A stretch of DNA of 64,000 nucleotides, from the NCBI GenBank assembly GCA_021155905.1, contig JAJNBG010000022.1, positions 32,087-96,086 of the forward strand. Direction: 5' to 3'. The notes beneath the pieces were generated by a model. It saw only the letters and a list, made by a program, of their open reading frames with translations. It did not search any database and was not told the origin of the DNA. The position numbers were made by a program, and so were the translations under genes. This document shows, piece after piece, positions 33,465 to 41,418 of the stretch (position 1 is its first letter; the number at the start of each line of letters is the position of its first letter). The DNA is from Bacteroidota bacterium (GTDB taxonomy: Bacteria > Bacteroidota > Bacteroidia > B-17B0 > Aurantibacillaceae).

Positions 33465-33854
33465 TTAATCGGAAACAATCCACGATTTCTTTTTTTGGAA
33501 AAACCACAGTCCCGTCAGGCATCCAAAGGAATTGGCAATAAAATCAAGCCAATCACCGCTCCGCTGACTAAAAACAGTAGCCTGCATCACTTCCAGCAAT
33601 CCGCCATAAGATGTGGATAAAACAATTGTCAGGATTGTTCCTGTGTGGGATATTCCAGCCGATTGCGCCAGGTATATCAACCACAAACACACCAGGATAA
33701 AAAAGATACCGGCATGAACAAACTTATCAAAGCTCAATAATTCGAGCCAGTTGGTTGTTGGAATGTAGCGGCCGGGCGTACAACAAAGGATAAAAATTAT
33801 GATTGTCCAGGCAATCGCAAAAAACAGACTGTATTTTAAAAGTAATTTTCTCAT
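33465..33854 (-). CDS. VanZ family membrane protein
   Basis: 129 residues with four membrane helices. VanZ-like landmarks: IPTTNWLELLSFDKFVHAGIFFILVCLWL after the first helix, then TIVLSTSYGGLLEVMQATVFSQRSGDWLDFIANSFG, where the Glu and the R-x-x-D-W-x-D segment are typical. VanZ confers low-level teicoplanin resistance in enterococci; most relatives have no known role. It lies between trxB and gcvH on the same strand, and a terminator downstream of gcvH separates it from that gene. Confidence 0.85.
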   Translation of the reverse strand: MRKLLLKYSLFFAIAWTIIIFILCCTPGRYIPTTNWLELLSFDKFVHAGIFFILVCLWLIYLAQSAGISHTGTILTIVLSTSYGGLLEVMQATVFSQRSGDWLDFIANSFGCLTGLWFFQKKKSWIVSD

Positions 33855-33943
33855 AAATGTTTCCCGCGGGTAACAGAGATTTCACATATTATTATTTCTG
33901 ATAATCAGCGAAATTTAGTGGATATAATTATTAGTATAAACAA

Positions 33944-33970
33944 AAAACCTCCTGATAAACAGAAGGTTTT
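33944..33970 (-). terminator. Intrinsic terminator of gcvH
   Basis: AAAACCTCCT (33944-33953) pairs with AGAAGGTTTT (33961-33970) with one wobble pair, loop 7 nt. It lies 24 bp after the gcvH stop on the minus strand and is followed by a T run there. Confidence 0.65.
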
Positions 33971-33993
33971 AAAAATTAAAAATTTATGCGGAA

Positions 33994-34374
33994 TTAAGCT
34001 CCAATCAATGCTTTATAAGCATCCACTGATAATAAATCGCCTAATTCGGCTTCATTATCAACGCTTGCTTTAATCATCCAGCCTTTTCCGTAAGGATCTG
34101 TATTTACAGACTCAGGAGCGCCATCGATATCTTTATTCATTTCCAAAACTTTTCCGGAAATCGGCATAAACAAATCCGAAACCGTCTTAACCGCTTCAAC
34201 AGTTCCGAAAATTTCCTCTCGTGCAACAGTTTCGCCAATGGTTGTAATGTCTACGTATACTATATCACCTAACTCCTTTTGAGCGAAATCAGTGATACCG
34301 ATTGTTGCTACATTACCTTCTACACGAACCCATTCGTGATCTTTAGTGTATTTCAATTCTGACGGAAAATTCAT
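33994..34374 (-). CDS. gcvH: Glycine cleavage system H protein
   Basis: 126 residues from the ATG at 34374. A longer frame from TTG at 34410 is rejected because it runs through the promoter box and adds residues not found in GcvH. The lipoyl-bearing lysine is Lys63 in [13 protein letters not shown]. Other landmarks are [12 protein letters not shown] at the start, GDIVYVDI and the C-terminal DAYKALIG. It shuttles the aminomethyl group between P-, T- and L-proteins of the glycine cleavage complex. The other subunits are not in this window. It appears to be a single-gene transcript with its own promoter and terminator. Confidence 0.96.
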   Translation of the reverse strand: MNFPSELKYTKDHEWVRVEGNVATIGITDFAQKELGDIVYVDITTIGETVAREEIFGTVEAVKTVSDLFMPISGKVLEMNKDIDGAPESVNTDPYGKGWMIKASVDNEAELGDLLSVDAYKALIGA

Positions 34375-34407
34375 ATGGTTGTTTTTTAGTTTTAGTGCAA
34401 GTTTTGA

Positions 34408-34438
34408 CAAATATATAGGTTTAAATTAATTTTTTAAA
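34408..34438 (-). promoter_or_regulatory. Promoter of gcvH (TTTA-N19-TATATTTG)
   Basis: On the minus strand TATATTTG (plus 34408-34415) is a perfect -7 box, and TTTA (plus 34435-34438) lies 19 bp upstream as a weak -33 box. It supports the start at 34374, 33 bp downstream. Confidence 0.55.
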
Positions 34439-34568
34439 GAAATAAGTTATCAAAATAACACCAGAAAAAGGTTTAAAACTCTATTTGTATTTATGCCTTA
34501 CAGATTTTAGATTTACATCGCATAATAAAGACAGGTCTTTATTTAAACATTTATCTAATTAAGTAAAA

Positions 34569-35480
34569 ATGAAAAATATTACGGTTATAGGAAGTGGTAC
34601 CATGGGGAATGGAATTGCTCATGTATTTGCTCAATTTGGTTACTCTGTAAGCCTGGTGGATATCAATGACGCAGCCTTGCAGAAAGCTCTGGCAACTATT
34701 TCTAAAAATATTGACAGACAAATATCTAAAGGAACTGTTACTGAAGCTGATAAAACTGCGACATTAGGTAATATTAAGACATTTACTAAACTGGAAGAAG
34801 GTGCGAAAAACGCGGATCTGGTGGTAGAAGCTGCAAGCGAAAATGTAAATGTAAAACTATCTATTTTCAAACAATTAGATGAGATTTGTCCGTCTAACAC
34901 AATTTTAGCGAGTAATACTTCTTCGATTTCTATTACCCAGATTGCAGCAGCTACTAAACGCGCTGATAAAGTGATAGGTATGCACTTTATGAATCCGGTG
35001 CCGGTTATGAAACTGATTGAAGTAATCAGGGGATATTCTACCAGCAATGAGGTTTGTAATTTAGTAATGGAGACTTCCAAAAAACTTAACAAAATTCCTG
35101 TTGAAGTAAATGACTACCCTGGGTTTGTGGCTAACAAAATATTAATGCCAATGATCAATGAGGCCATTATTACTTTATACGAAGGCGTTGCCGGCGTTGA
35201 CGAAATTGACACAGTAATGAAACTTGGAATGGCTCATCCAATGGGGCCTTTGCAGTTGGCTGACTTTATAGGATTAGACGTATGTTTAAATATTTTACGT
35301 GTTTTACAGGATGGTTTTGGAAATCCAAAATATGCGCCTTGTCCTTTATTGGTTAATATGGTTACAGCGGGCCATTTAGGTGTGAAAAGCGGAAAAGGAT
35401 TTTATGATTATTCAGGAGGCTCAAAAGAACTGGTTTTAGCTGAAAGATTTAAGAAACAAGCCAGTACTGTTTTAGCTTAA
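34569..35480 (+). CDS. 3-hydroxybutyryl-CoA dehydrogenase (3-hydroxyacyl-CoA dehydrogenase family)
   Basis: 303 residues. NAD-binding motif VIGSGTMGNGIAHVFAQ at the N terminus. Catalytic segment GMHFMNPVPVMKLIEVI with the His, Glu nearby, and the C-terminal helical domain (VNDYPGFVANKILMPMINEAI, GMAHPMGPLQLADFIGLD, KSGKGFYDY). It interconverts acetoacetyl-CoA and 3-hydroxybutyryl-CoA in fatty-acid or short-chain acyl-CoA metabolism. The next gene starts 4 bp after its stop, so it heads a small operon with a conserved hypothetical. The family is firm; Hbd versus a longer-chain enzyme cannot be told from sequence alone. Confidence 0.93.
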   Translation: MKNITVIGSGTMGNGIAHVFAQFGYSVSLVDINDAALQKALATISKNIDRQISKGTVTEADKTATLGNIKTFTKLEEGAKNADLVVEAASENVNVKLSIFKQLDEICPSNTILASNTSSISITQIAAATKRADKVIGMHFMNPVPVMKLIEVIRGYSTSNEVCNLVMETSKKLNKIPVEVNDYPGFVANKILMPMINEAIITLYEGVAGVDEIDTVMKLGMAHPMGPLQLADFIGLDVCLNILRVLQDGFGNPKYAPCPLLVNMVTAGHLGVKSGKGFYDYSGGSKELVLAERFKKQASTVLA

Positions 35481-35484
35481 TTGT

Positions 35485-35937
35485 ATGCAAGAAAGCTCCA
35501 TATTTCCCATTGAATTTCCACCTATAAAAAGTGCCGGTGTGTATTATTTCAATACATTCTCCGGGCTCAGGTATGAAGTAAGATTTGGACGCAGACAGGA
35601 TAATATTTTACATTCAACCATTGTTTTTGGTGTAGTTAATGAGGAATTTGAAGGAGAAGAATATGTAACGACAAACCGCGGGGAAGTTTACAGGGTAATG
35701 AACACCATTGTGAAAATCGTGAAAGATTTCATGGAGCAACATTCCAAAGTGAATATCTATGAGTTTCATGCAATAGACCGTGATGACGAGGAAGATCATT
35801 CTTCTGAAGACGTAAAGAAAAATAAGATCAAAGGAAATGCCCGCTTAAAATTGTATAAACGCTACCTGCCAAAAATCTTTGAACATGGTTGGAATTTCAA
35901 TTTTGATGGAAATAATGCAATAGTTACTAAAATTTAA
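35485..35937 (+). CDS. Conserved hypothetical protein, Bacteroidota
   Basis: 150 residues, no signal peptide. The sequence FNTFSGLRYEVRFGRRQDNILHSTIVFGVVNEEFEGEEY followed by VNIYEFHAIDRDDEE...ARLKLYKRYLPKIF forms a compact alpha/beta body with a basic C-terminal helix. I recall proteins like this in other Bacteroidota, without assigned function (possibly DUF6934-like). It begins 4 bp after the 3-hydroxybutyryl-CoA dehydrogenase stop and is probably co-transcribed, but shows no catalytic motif. Confidence 0.68.
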   Translation: MQESSIFPIEFPPIKSAGVYYFNTFSGLRYEVRFGRRQDNILHSTIVFGVVNEEFEGEEYVTTNRGEVYRVMNTIVKIVKDFMEQHSKVNIYEFHAIDRDDEEDHSSEDVKKNKIKGNARLKLYKRYLPKIFEHGWNFNFDGNNAIVTKI

Positions 35938-35990
35938 TTTGTAAAATTTGCAAGTACAAACACCTTTTTAAACATTAAGTAAATCGTCAA

Positions 35991-36692
35991 ATGGCTGTAT
36001 ATAAATTTAAATTATTCATAGAAGACAATGAAGATATTTACCGGGAAATAGAAATATTATCCGGACAAACTTTCGAAGATTTTCATGTTGCTATCCAGGA
36101 AGCATACAAGTTTGATAAAAAACATGCTGCCTCTTTTTTTGTGAGTGACGATTACTGGAGAAAAGATCAGGAGATTACCTTACGCGAAGAAGACCTTCCT
36201 CTGGAAGAAGAAGAGATCAGAAAGAATGTTTCTCCGAAAAAATTAATGTCAAAAACCAAAATTGCCAAATACATTGACAGTCCACGGCAACGGTTTATGT
36301 ATGTTTTTGATCCGGCAGTGAAATGGGCTTTTTGTATTGAATTAATGAAAATCTTGCCTGATAACCCGAAAGGTAATTACCCTACGTGTGTTAAATCTAT
36401 AGGAACAGCCCCAAAGCAATACAAGCAGGATTTGACGGCCAAAGGAGAATTAACACCGGAACAGGCAATGGCTGCTTTATTGAGTGAGCCCGAGATTGCT
36501 GATGAAAGTGAGATTTATAAAGCCATCAAGAACGATACAATTGGAATTGATGAAGGAGACCTGAACCACTTGGAAGGGGAAGAAGGAGAAGACGGTGCAA
36601 TAGAGGAGGAAGATGTGTTTGCCGATTCCGATGAAGATTTGGATCACGACGAAGAAGTACCGGAAGGATATGGTAGCACGGACGAAGATTAA
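35991..36692 (+). CDS. Plasmid pRiA4b ORF-3-like family protein with acidic tail
   Basis: 233 residues. The N-terminal ~140 residues match the pRiA4b ORF-3-like fold (YKFKLFIEDNEDIYREIEILSGQTFEDFHVAIQEAYKFDKKHAASFFVSDDYW ... FDPAVKWAFCIELMKI). The last ~50 residues are almost purely acidic (HLEGEEGEDGAIEEEDVF and following). The family name comes from a plasmid ORF and IS1096 passenger genes, but chromosomal Bacteroidota copies such as this one sit among housekeeping genes and no transposase is near. Function unknown; the acidic tail suggests a protein-binding or solubility role. Confidence 0.82.
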   Translation: MAVYKFKLFIEDNEDIYREIEILSGQTFEDFHVAIQEAYKFDKKHAASFFVSDDYWRKDQEITLREEDLPLEEEEIRKNVSPKKLMSKTKIAKYIDSPRQRFMYVFDPAVKWAFCIELMKILPDNPKGNYPTCVKSIGTAPKQYKQDLTAKGELTPEQAMAALLSEPEIADESEIYKAIKNDTIGIDEGDLNHLEGEEGEDGAIEEEDVFADSDEDLDHDEEVPEGYGSTDED

Positions 36693-36725
36693 TGAATAAG
36701 ATTTAAAAATAAAACACAGATAACT

Positions 36726-38189
36726 ATGCAAATCACAGAAAAAGCAAATGCTGCCTATGAAACTCAGTTGAATGAATGGATCGTTCAGGAAAAAGCAGCT
36801 ATTGAATTAATTGGAACTATTGGCAAATTATGGTTCGAGAAATCTATTGAACTTATTTTATTCAGAAATCAGTTGGTAGACAGAAGCGTAAGTGAAATCA
36901 TGAACCTTCATTTATATGCCAAAAATATTGTAAAGAAAACCATTTCTGTAAATGATACTTTAGCAATTGCAACTGCTATTTATAACTCAGATATTTGTCC
37001 GTCGCGTGTGGATATTGGTAAATTAGCTTTTGAATACCAACAGGAAAAGGCAAATTTCAAAACCGTAAATGATTTCGTAGGAAATAAATTAAAGGGTTTT
37101 ATAGGCTTAAAATCCACTATTTCACCAAAAGACGTAGTATTATTTGGATTTGGCCGTATCGGTCGTTTAGCTGCACGCGAACTAATTTCCCAGGCTGGTA
37201 AAGGTGAACAACTACGTTTACGCGCTATTGTTACACGTGGCAACAGCGACGAAGAAATAGTGAAACGTGCAGATTTGTTACGCACGGATTCTGTTCATGG
37301 CAATTTCCCGGGTACCGTTATTGAAGATCTTGAAAATAAGGCCTTAATCATTAACGGGCACACTGTTCATATGATTGATGCAAAAAATCCGGAAGATGTT
37401 GATTATACAGCCTATGGAATTGATAATGCTTTATTGATTGATAACACAGGTGTTTTCAGGGATGATGTGGAATTAAGCCGCCATTTAAAAGCGAAAGGGA
37501 TTTCTAAAGTGTTGTTAACTGCTCCTGCAAAAGGAAATGTGCCTAACGTTGTTCATGGTGTTAACCACGAAACAGTGGATGTAAAAAAACAACAGATTTT
37601 TTCAGCAGCGTCCTGTACTACAAATGCCATTATGCCAATCCTTTATGTAATTGATAAAGAATTAGGAATTGAAAAAGGACATATTGAAACAGTTCACTCG
37701 TATACCAATGACCAGAACTTACTGGATAACTACCATAAGAAATCACGTCGTGGCCGTTCAGCTGCTTTAAATATGGTAATCACTGAAACAGGTGCGGAAA
37801 GCGCTTTGAAAAAAGTATTACCTCATTTGGCAGGAAAGTTTACTGCAAACTCTGTTCGTGTACCAACACCTAATGTGTCACTGGCAATTTTGAATTTAAA
37901 CATCAACAAAGAAGTAACCCGTGACGAAGTAAATGAAATCATTCGTAATTATGCGTTAAACGGATCTTTGGTTGAGCAAATTCAATATGCATTCAGCAAT
38001 GAATTAGTTTCATCTGATATTATTGGAAACCCTTGTCCATCAGTGTTTGATAGCAATGCGACTATTATTTCGCCTGACAAAAAAAGTATTGTATTGTATG
38101 TCTGGTATGATAACGAATATGGATATACCCGCCAGGTGATCCGTTTCTCCAAACATATTGCTGAAGTAAGAAGAGCTACTTATTACTAG
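36726..38189 (+). CDS. gap: Glyceraldehyde-3-phosphate dehydrogenase, long form with N-terminal extension
   Basis: 487 residues against about 335 in the common enzyme. Residues 1-135 form a helical extension (QITEKANAAYETQLNEWIVQEKA). The NAD-binding motif is VVLFGFGRIGRLAA (138-150), the catalytic Cys297 lies in SAASCTTNAIMP, and the substrate phosphate-binding and C-terminal segments (HSYTNDQNLLDN, SRRGRSAALNMVIT, WYDNEYGYTRQVI) are intact. The long form is known in several Bacteroidota. It interconverts glyceraldehyde-3-phosphate and 1,3-bisphosphoglycerate; which direction or cofactor the extension favours is not known to me. A strong terminator follows. Confidence 0.93.
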   Translation: MQITEKANAAYETQLNEWIVQEKAAIELIGTIGKLWFEKSIELILFRNQLVDRSVSEIMNLHLYAKNIVKKTISVNDTLAIATAIYNSDICPSRVDIGKLAFEYQQEKANFKTVNDFVGNKLKGFIGLKSTISPKDVVLFGFGRIGRLAARELISQAGKGEQLRLRAIVTRGNSDEEIVKRADLLRTDSVHGNFPGTVIEDLENKALIINGHTVHMIDAKNPEDVDYTAYGIDNALLIDNTGVFRDDVELSRHLKAKGISKVLLTAPAKGNVPNVVHGVNHETVDVKKQQIFSAASCTTNAIMPILYVIDKELGIEKGHIETVHSYTNDQNLLDNYHKKSRRGRSAALNMVITETGAESALKKVLPHLAGKFTANSVRVPTPNVSLAILNLNINKEVTRDEVNEIIRNYALNGSLVEQIQYAFSNELVSSDIIGNPCPSVFDSNATIISPDKKSIVLYVWYDNEYGYTRQVIRFSKHIAEVRRATYY

Positions 38190-38234
38190 TATGTAATTAA
38201 TGGGAGAAACTCCCTGAAATAACAATTTATTTAC

Positions 38235-38267
38235 AGTCCCTTCGTTATATATCGAAGGGACTTTTTT
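38235..38267 (+). terminator. Intrinsic terminator of the GAPDH gene
   Basis: AGTCCCTTCG (38235-38244) pairs with CGAAGGGACT (38253-38262) around an 8 nt loop, followed by a T run. Confidence 0.9.
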
Positions 38268-38294
38268 GTGACGTTTATTTCTCTGAAAATTCTT

Positions 38295-38302
38295 TATCTT
38301 TA
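38295..38302 (+). promoter_or_regulatory. -7-like element before the PorP/SprF-like gene
   Basis: TATCTTTA resembles TAnnTTTG with one mismatch and lies 14 bp before the ATG at 38317. The upstream terminator makes an independent promoter necessary here. Confidence 0.4.
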
Positions 38303-38316
38303 ATACAAATACCATT

Positions 38317-39243
38317 ATGAGATACTTTAAAGTGTTATTTATTGCATTAAGCTTACAGGCAAATGCGCAGGACCCTGTGTATACCAATACGCATCAATCA
38401 CTGATTGCATTGAATCCTTCTTTTGCAGGAAGCAATGGTTTATTACGGTATCAATCCACTACCCGTTCTCAATGGTTTAATTTATCTGGTACTTATCTCA
38501 CTTACTACAATAGCATAGATGCTTATATCAAACCAATTAAAGGCGGGATTGCCTTAACTTATGTGAGAGATGACCAGGCAAGAGGCACCCTGGTAACTGA
38601 TCGGATCGATCTAACCTATGCTCAACATTTTAACCTGTTTGATGAAAAACTAAAAATCATTCCATCCGTACAGGTCAGTTATTTTAAGAAGACCATCGAT
38701 AATACCAAATTGACATTTGGCGATCAAATTGATCCACGACGTGGGTTTGTCGGTTCAACTTCTGATCTCCCAGCCAAACAATCAAAAAGTAACGTCGATT
38801 TAAGTGCAGGATTGGTTGTTAACTACAAACATTTTTACATTGGTTCTTCTGTTTTTCATATTAGTCAGCCGGATGAAGGAATATATGGTCCAAGTAAATT
38901 GCCCTATCGCATTAGTGCGTTCACTTCATATAATTTATTTTTAGGGGAAAATGTTTTAATTAATGCCTTATTTCGATTTGAAAAGCAATTCAGCATCACA
39001 ACAGCAAATTTTAACATCAATGCTTTATTCGCAAAGCACCTGATGGTAAGTGTCGGTTCAGTAAACAATAATGCCATTAATACCTTGATTGGCTACAGGC
39101 ACAATTACTTTAGCATTTCCGGAGGATACGAATTTGGGATTAATAGTATAAACAGGAATTCCGGAAGTTTCGAAATTTGCGCCAGTTTCAATTTACGAAA
39201 TAAAGATGACCGTAAGACTGTGAAAGATATGGAACGTTGGTGA
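38317..39243 (+). CDS. PorP/SprF family type IX secretion outer-membrane protein
   Basis: 308 residues. Signal peptide MRYFKVLFIALSLQANAQ. It begins the mature part with PVYTNTHQSLIALNPSFAGSNG, the family's hallmark, followed by beta-strand repeats (SIDAYIKPIKGGIALTYVRDD, GGYEFGINSINRNSGSFEI) that form an outer-membrane barrel. Members help export or anchor large T9SS adhesins (SprF with SprB) or belong to the T9SS core complex (PorP). No SprB-like giant adhesin is directly adjacent, although T9SS cargo genes flank the region. It may act for a specific cargo or be the core PorP; the sequence does not decide. Confidence 0.88.
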   Translation: MRYFKVLFIALSLQANAQDPVYTNTHQSLIALNPSFAGSNGLLRYQSTTRSQWFNLSGTYLTYYNSIDAYIKPIKGGIALTYVRDDQARGTLVTDRIDLTYAQHFNLFDEKLKIIPSVQVSYFKKTIDNTKLTFGDQIDPRRGFVGSTSDLPAKQSKSNVDLSAGLVVNYKHFYIGSSVFHISQPDEGIYGPSKLPYRISAFTSYNLFLGENVLINALFRFEKQFSITTANFNINALFAKHLMVSVGSVNNNAINTLIGYRHNYFSISGGYEFGINSINRNSGSFEICASFNLRNKDDRKTVKDMERW

Positions 39244-39276
39244 TCTGTTTCCTGAGTCGCTTTGTTAATTTCAAAA

Positions 39277-39312
39277 AAAAAATCTCCTGTTACCGGTAAC
39301 AGGAGATTTTTT
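39277..39312. terminator. Perfect 36 bp palindrome, bidirectional terminator
   Basis: 39277-39294 is the exact reverse complement of 39295-39312 (core CTCCTGTTACC/GGTAACAGGAG), with A and T runs at the ends. It separates the convergent PorP/SprF-like and response-regulator genes. Confidence 0.92.
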
Positions 39313-39319
39313 GGTTTTA

Positions 39320-39730
39320 TTATTTCTTTAACGAGCGCTGTGCAAGCTTTTGATAAATGTCATAGCCTTCTTCAATATATTCTTTTAAAAGCTCCTCGTT
39401 CCACGGTTTTTCAACCGCTCTGTAAATGAATTTCTTCTTTTCAGCCTCAACTACTTCTCTATCATCACCAAAAGCAGTTAACAAAATCCCCGTTTGATTC
39501 GGGTAATTACTGACCGCTTCTTCTAAAAATTCAGTGCCCAGCTTTCCTGGCATGCGTTGGTCGGAAACAATCACATGAATATCGTCATGCGTTTCAAGAA
39601 TAGTCTCTGCATCATTAGCTGAAAGGGCGGTATATACATTAAAGTCTCTTCTGAAAGTGGCCTTAAACGACTCCAGGTTTTTGATCTCGTCATCTACATA
39701 TAATACATTAATATCGCTTTTCTCTTTCAT
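39320..39730 (-). CDS. Stand-alone response regulator receiver protein
   Basis: 136 residues from ATG 39730; the longer frame from 39769 adds 13 non-homologous residues. It is one receiver domain: NVLYVDDEIKNLESF, phospho-acceptor Asp57 in VIVSDQRMPG, Thr in LLTAFGDDREV and Lys in VEKPWNEELL. There is no output domain; the short C-terminal helix (IYQKLAQRSL) could dimerise. The E-K-P-W-N motif is typical of receivers in the RpfG/HD-GYP or PAS-kinase input groups. Partner unknown; no kinase is adjacent. Confidence 0.88.
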   Translation of the reverse strand: MKEKSDINVLYVDDEIKNLESFKATFRRDFNVYTALSANDAETILETHDDIHVIVSDQRMPGKLGTEFLEEAVSNYPNQTGILLTAFGDDREVVEAEKKKFIYRAVEKPWNEELLKEYIEEGYDIYQKLAQRSLKK

Positions 39731-40010
39731 ATAAAAATTTGAAGTATAAAAATCACTCAATATTAACAAAAAAAATGGTTGAATGTTTTAATAACCAAAT
39801 GGCCTGTCATAATTTTCCATATGTAGTTAAGCTGAAATACTGCTTATAATCTTTTGATTATTACTAAAACGATATTAGTCGTTAATAAAAAGTGATTAAG
39901 CGAAGGAAGGCGCTGGTTTCCAGGATGAAAAACGAAACGATATTTTTATTAACATCAAATTGTCAGCTAGTTAAACGCAATCTCATTTCAAAATTCAATA
40001 TGGAAAGCCT

Positions 40011-41408
40011 CTAGTTGCTTACGACTATTTTATTTGTCGAAATTATACCTTTAACATCTGTGACTCTGACGAAATAGAAACCATTTGATTGTGACCGAAT
40101 ATCTATATTTTGTTTACCGGTTTCAAGCGATTGGTCATAAATAATTTCTCCTAATACGTTTGTAACTGATACGTGAGATTTTGAAGTTAGATCGATTGTG
40201 AATGAGCCATTATTAGGGTTTGGGTATAAGAATAAATCACTCTCAGAAATATTTTGTTTCAGTTTGGTAGTCAAAATATTGACTTCAATTAAACCGCCTA
40301 AAGGGTTACTACCATTAATGCTATCAAAATCAAATTTCTTTATTAAAGTATTAGTAATTGTTGAATACTGAAAGAAAGTCCCTTTTCCATAAACACCACC
40401 ACCTTTTGCCATGCCATATAAATTTCCATTTGATGCTTTTAATAAGCCTCCCCATGGCATACTTCCATTTTGATTGCCTGTAAAATCAACTCTTTTAATA
40501 TAATTATCATTCAAGATATTGTATTCAAATAATACACCCATGTCATTAACTCCTCCCAAAAATGTCATTCCATACAAATACCCGTTACTTCCTTGTATAA
40601 TTCCTCCAATAGGATACTGACCATCAATTATATTATTAAAGTCATACTTTTTAATAAAATTATCGTTTGACAAATCATATTTAAACAAGCTGCCTTTATT
40701 ATTTGCTCCGCCAAAAGAAGCAATACCATACAAATTACTATCAGAAGCTTGAATAAGAGATTTTGGACTTGAGCCACTAAACCCGCTTAAAAAGTCCATT
40801 TTTTTTGTTAAAACATTATTTGTAAAATCATAGTCAAATAATGTACCATGCGAATTTGTTCCACCTCCTTCGACAACGCTATAAATCGTTCCACTGAATG
40901 TTCTTAAAAAGTGGCCTCCAAACGCTCCATTAATACCGTCAAAATCGATTTCTTTGGTAAAAGTCGATGTATTGATGCTATATTTAAATAAAACTCCAAC
41001 TCCAAACTGTCCGCCAGCATCTGTTATACCATATATAAAACCGTTGGGAGCCTCAATTAAAGACCCGGGTTCACTACCATTTGGTGAAAAATCAAAATCA
41101 AATTTCTTTACTGAAATATTAGAAATCGGATCATATTGAAATAAAACACCACCATTATAAATCCCTCCCCATCTCGTTGTCCCATATAATTTTCCATCTG
41201 TTGCTAATAACAATGATTCATTTGGTGAGCACCCATTTATCGAATCAAAGTGATACACTGTAACTAGATTATTACCTATACTATCTGTTTTAAATATTGT
41301 TCCGGCATTATACTGTCCGCCCGCATAGGTCATTCCCCACAATTCTGTTTGTGCATTTTGAGTTAAAGCAATAATAAGGAAACCGAGGAACAGTACTATT
41401 TTTTTCAT
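40011..41408 (-). CDS. Secreted GloVer-repeat protein with T9SS sorting domain
   Basis: 465 residues from ATG 41408, which directly starts the signal peptide (MKKIVLFLGFLIIALTQNAQ); the frame open to 41495 overlaps the end of the upstream gene. The body is made of about eight to nine repeats of about 45 residues with the choice-of-anchor GloVer pattern LYGxxxxGGxxxxGxLFxYxxxxNxxxKxxDF. The C-terminal T9SS type A sorting domain is LFLYPNPNNGSFTIDLTSKSH...GFYFVRVTDVKGII...NKIVVSN. It is probably a surface beta-propeller-like protein. Its tail is very similar to that of the adhesin at 46023 (PNPNNGxFTIDL). Confidence 0.9.
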   Translation of the reverse strand: MKKIVLFLGFLIIALTQNAQTELWGMTYAGGQYNAGTIFKTDSIGNNLVTVYHFDSINGCSPNESLLLATDGKLYGTTRWGGIYNGGVLFQYDPISNISVKKFDFDFSPNGSEPGSLIEAPNGFIYGITDAGGQFGVGVLFKYSINTSTFTKEIDFDGINGAFGGHFLRTFSGTIYSVVEGGGTNSHGTLFDYDFTNNVLTKKMDFLSGFSGSSPKSLIQASDSNLYGIASFGGANNKGSLFKYDLSNDNFIKKYDFNNIIDGQYPIGGIIQGSNGYLYGMTFLGGVNDMGVLFEYNILNDNYIKRVDFTGNQNGSMPWGGLLKASNGNLYGMAKGGGVYGKGTFFQYSTITNTLIKKFDFDSINGSNPLGGLIEVNILTTKLKQNISESDLFLYPNPNNGSFTIDLTSKSHVSVTNVLGEIIYDQSLETGKQNIDIRSQSNGFYFVRVTDVKGIISTNKIVVSN

Positions 41409-41418
41409 TACGTTTGAT

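Noticed and set aside
35991..36692. pRiA4b ORF-3-like gene as a sign of a mobile element
   Set aside because: No transposase, terminal repeats or other mobile genes are near, and the neighbours are housekeeping genes.
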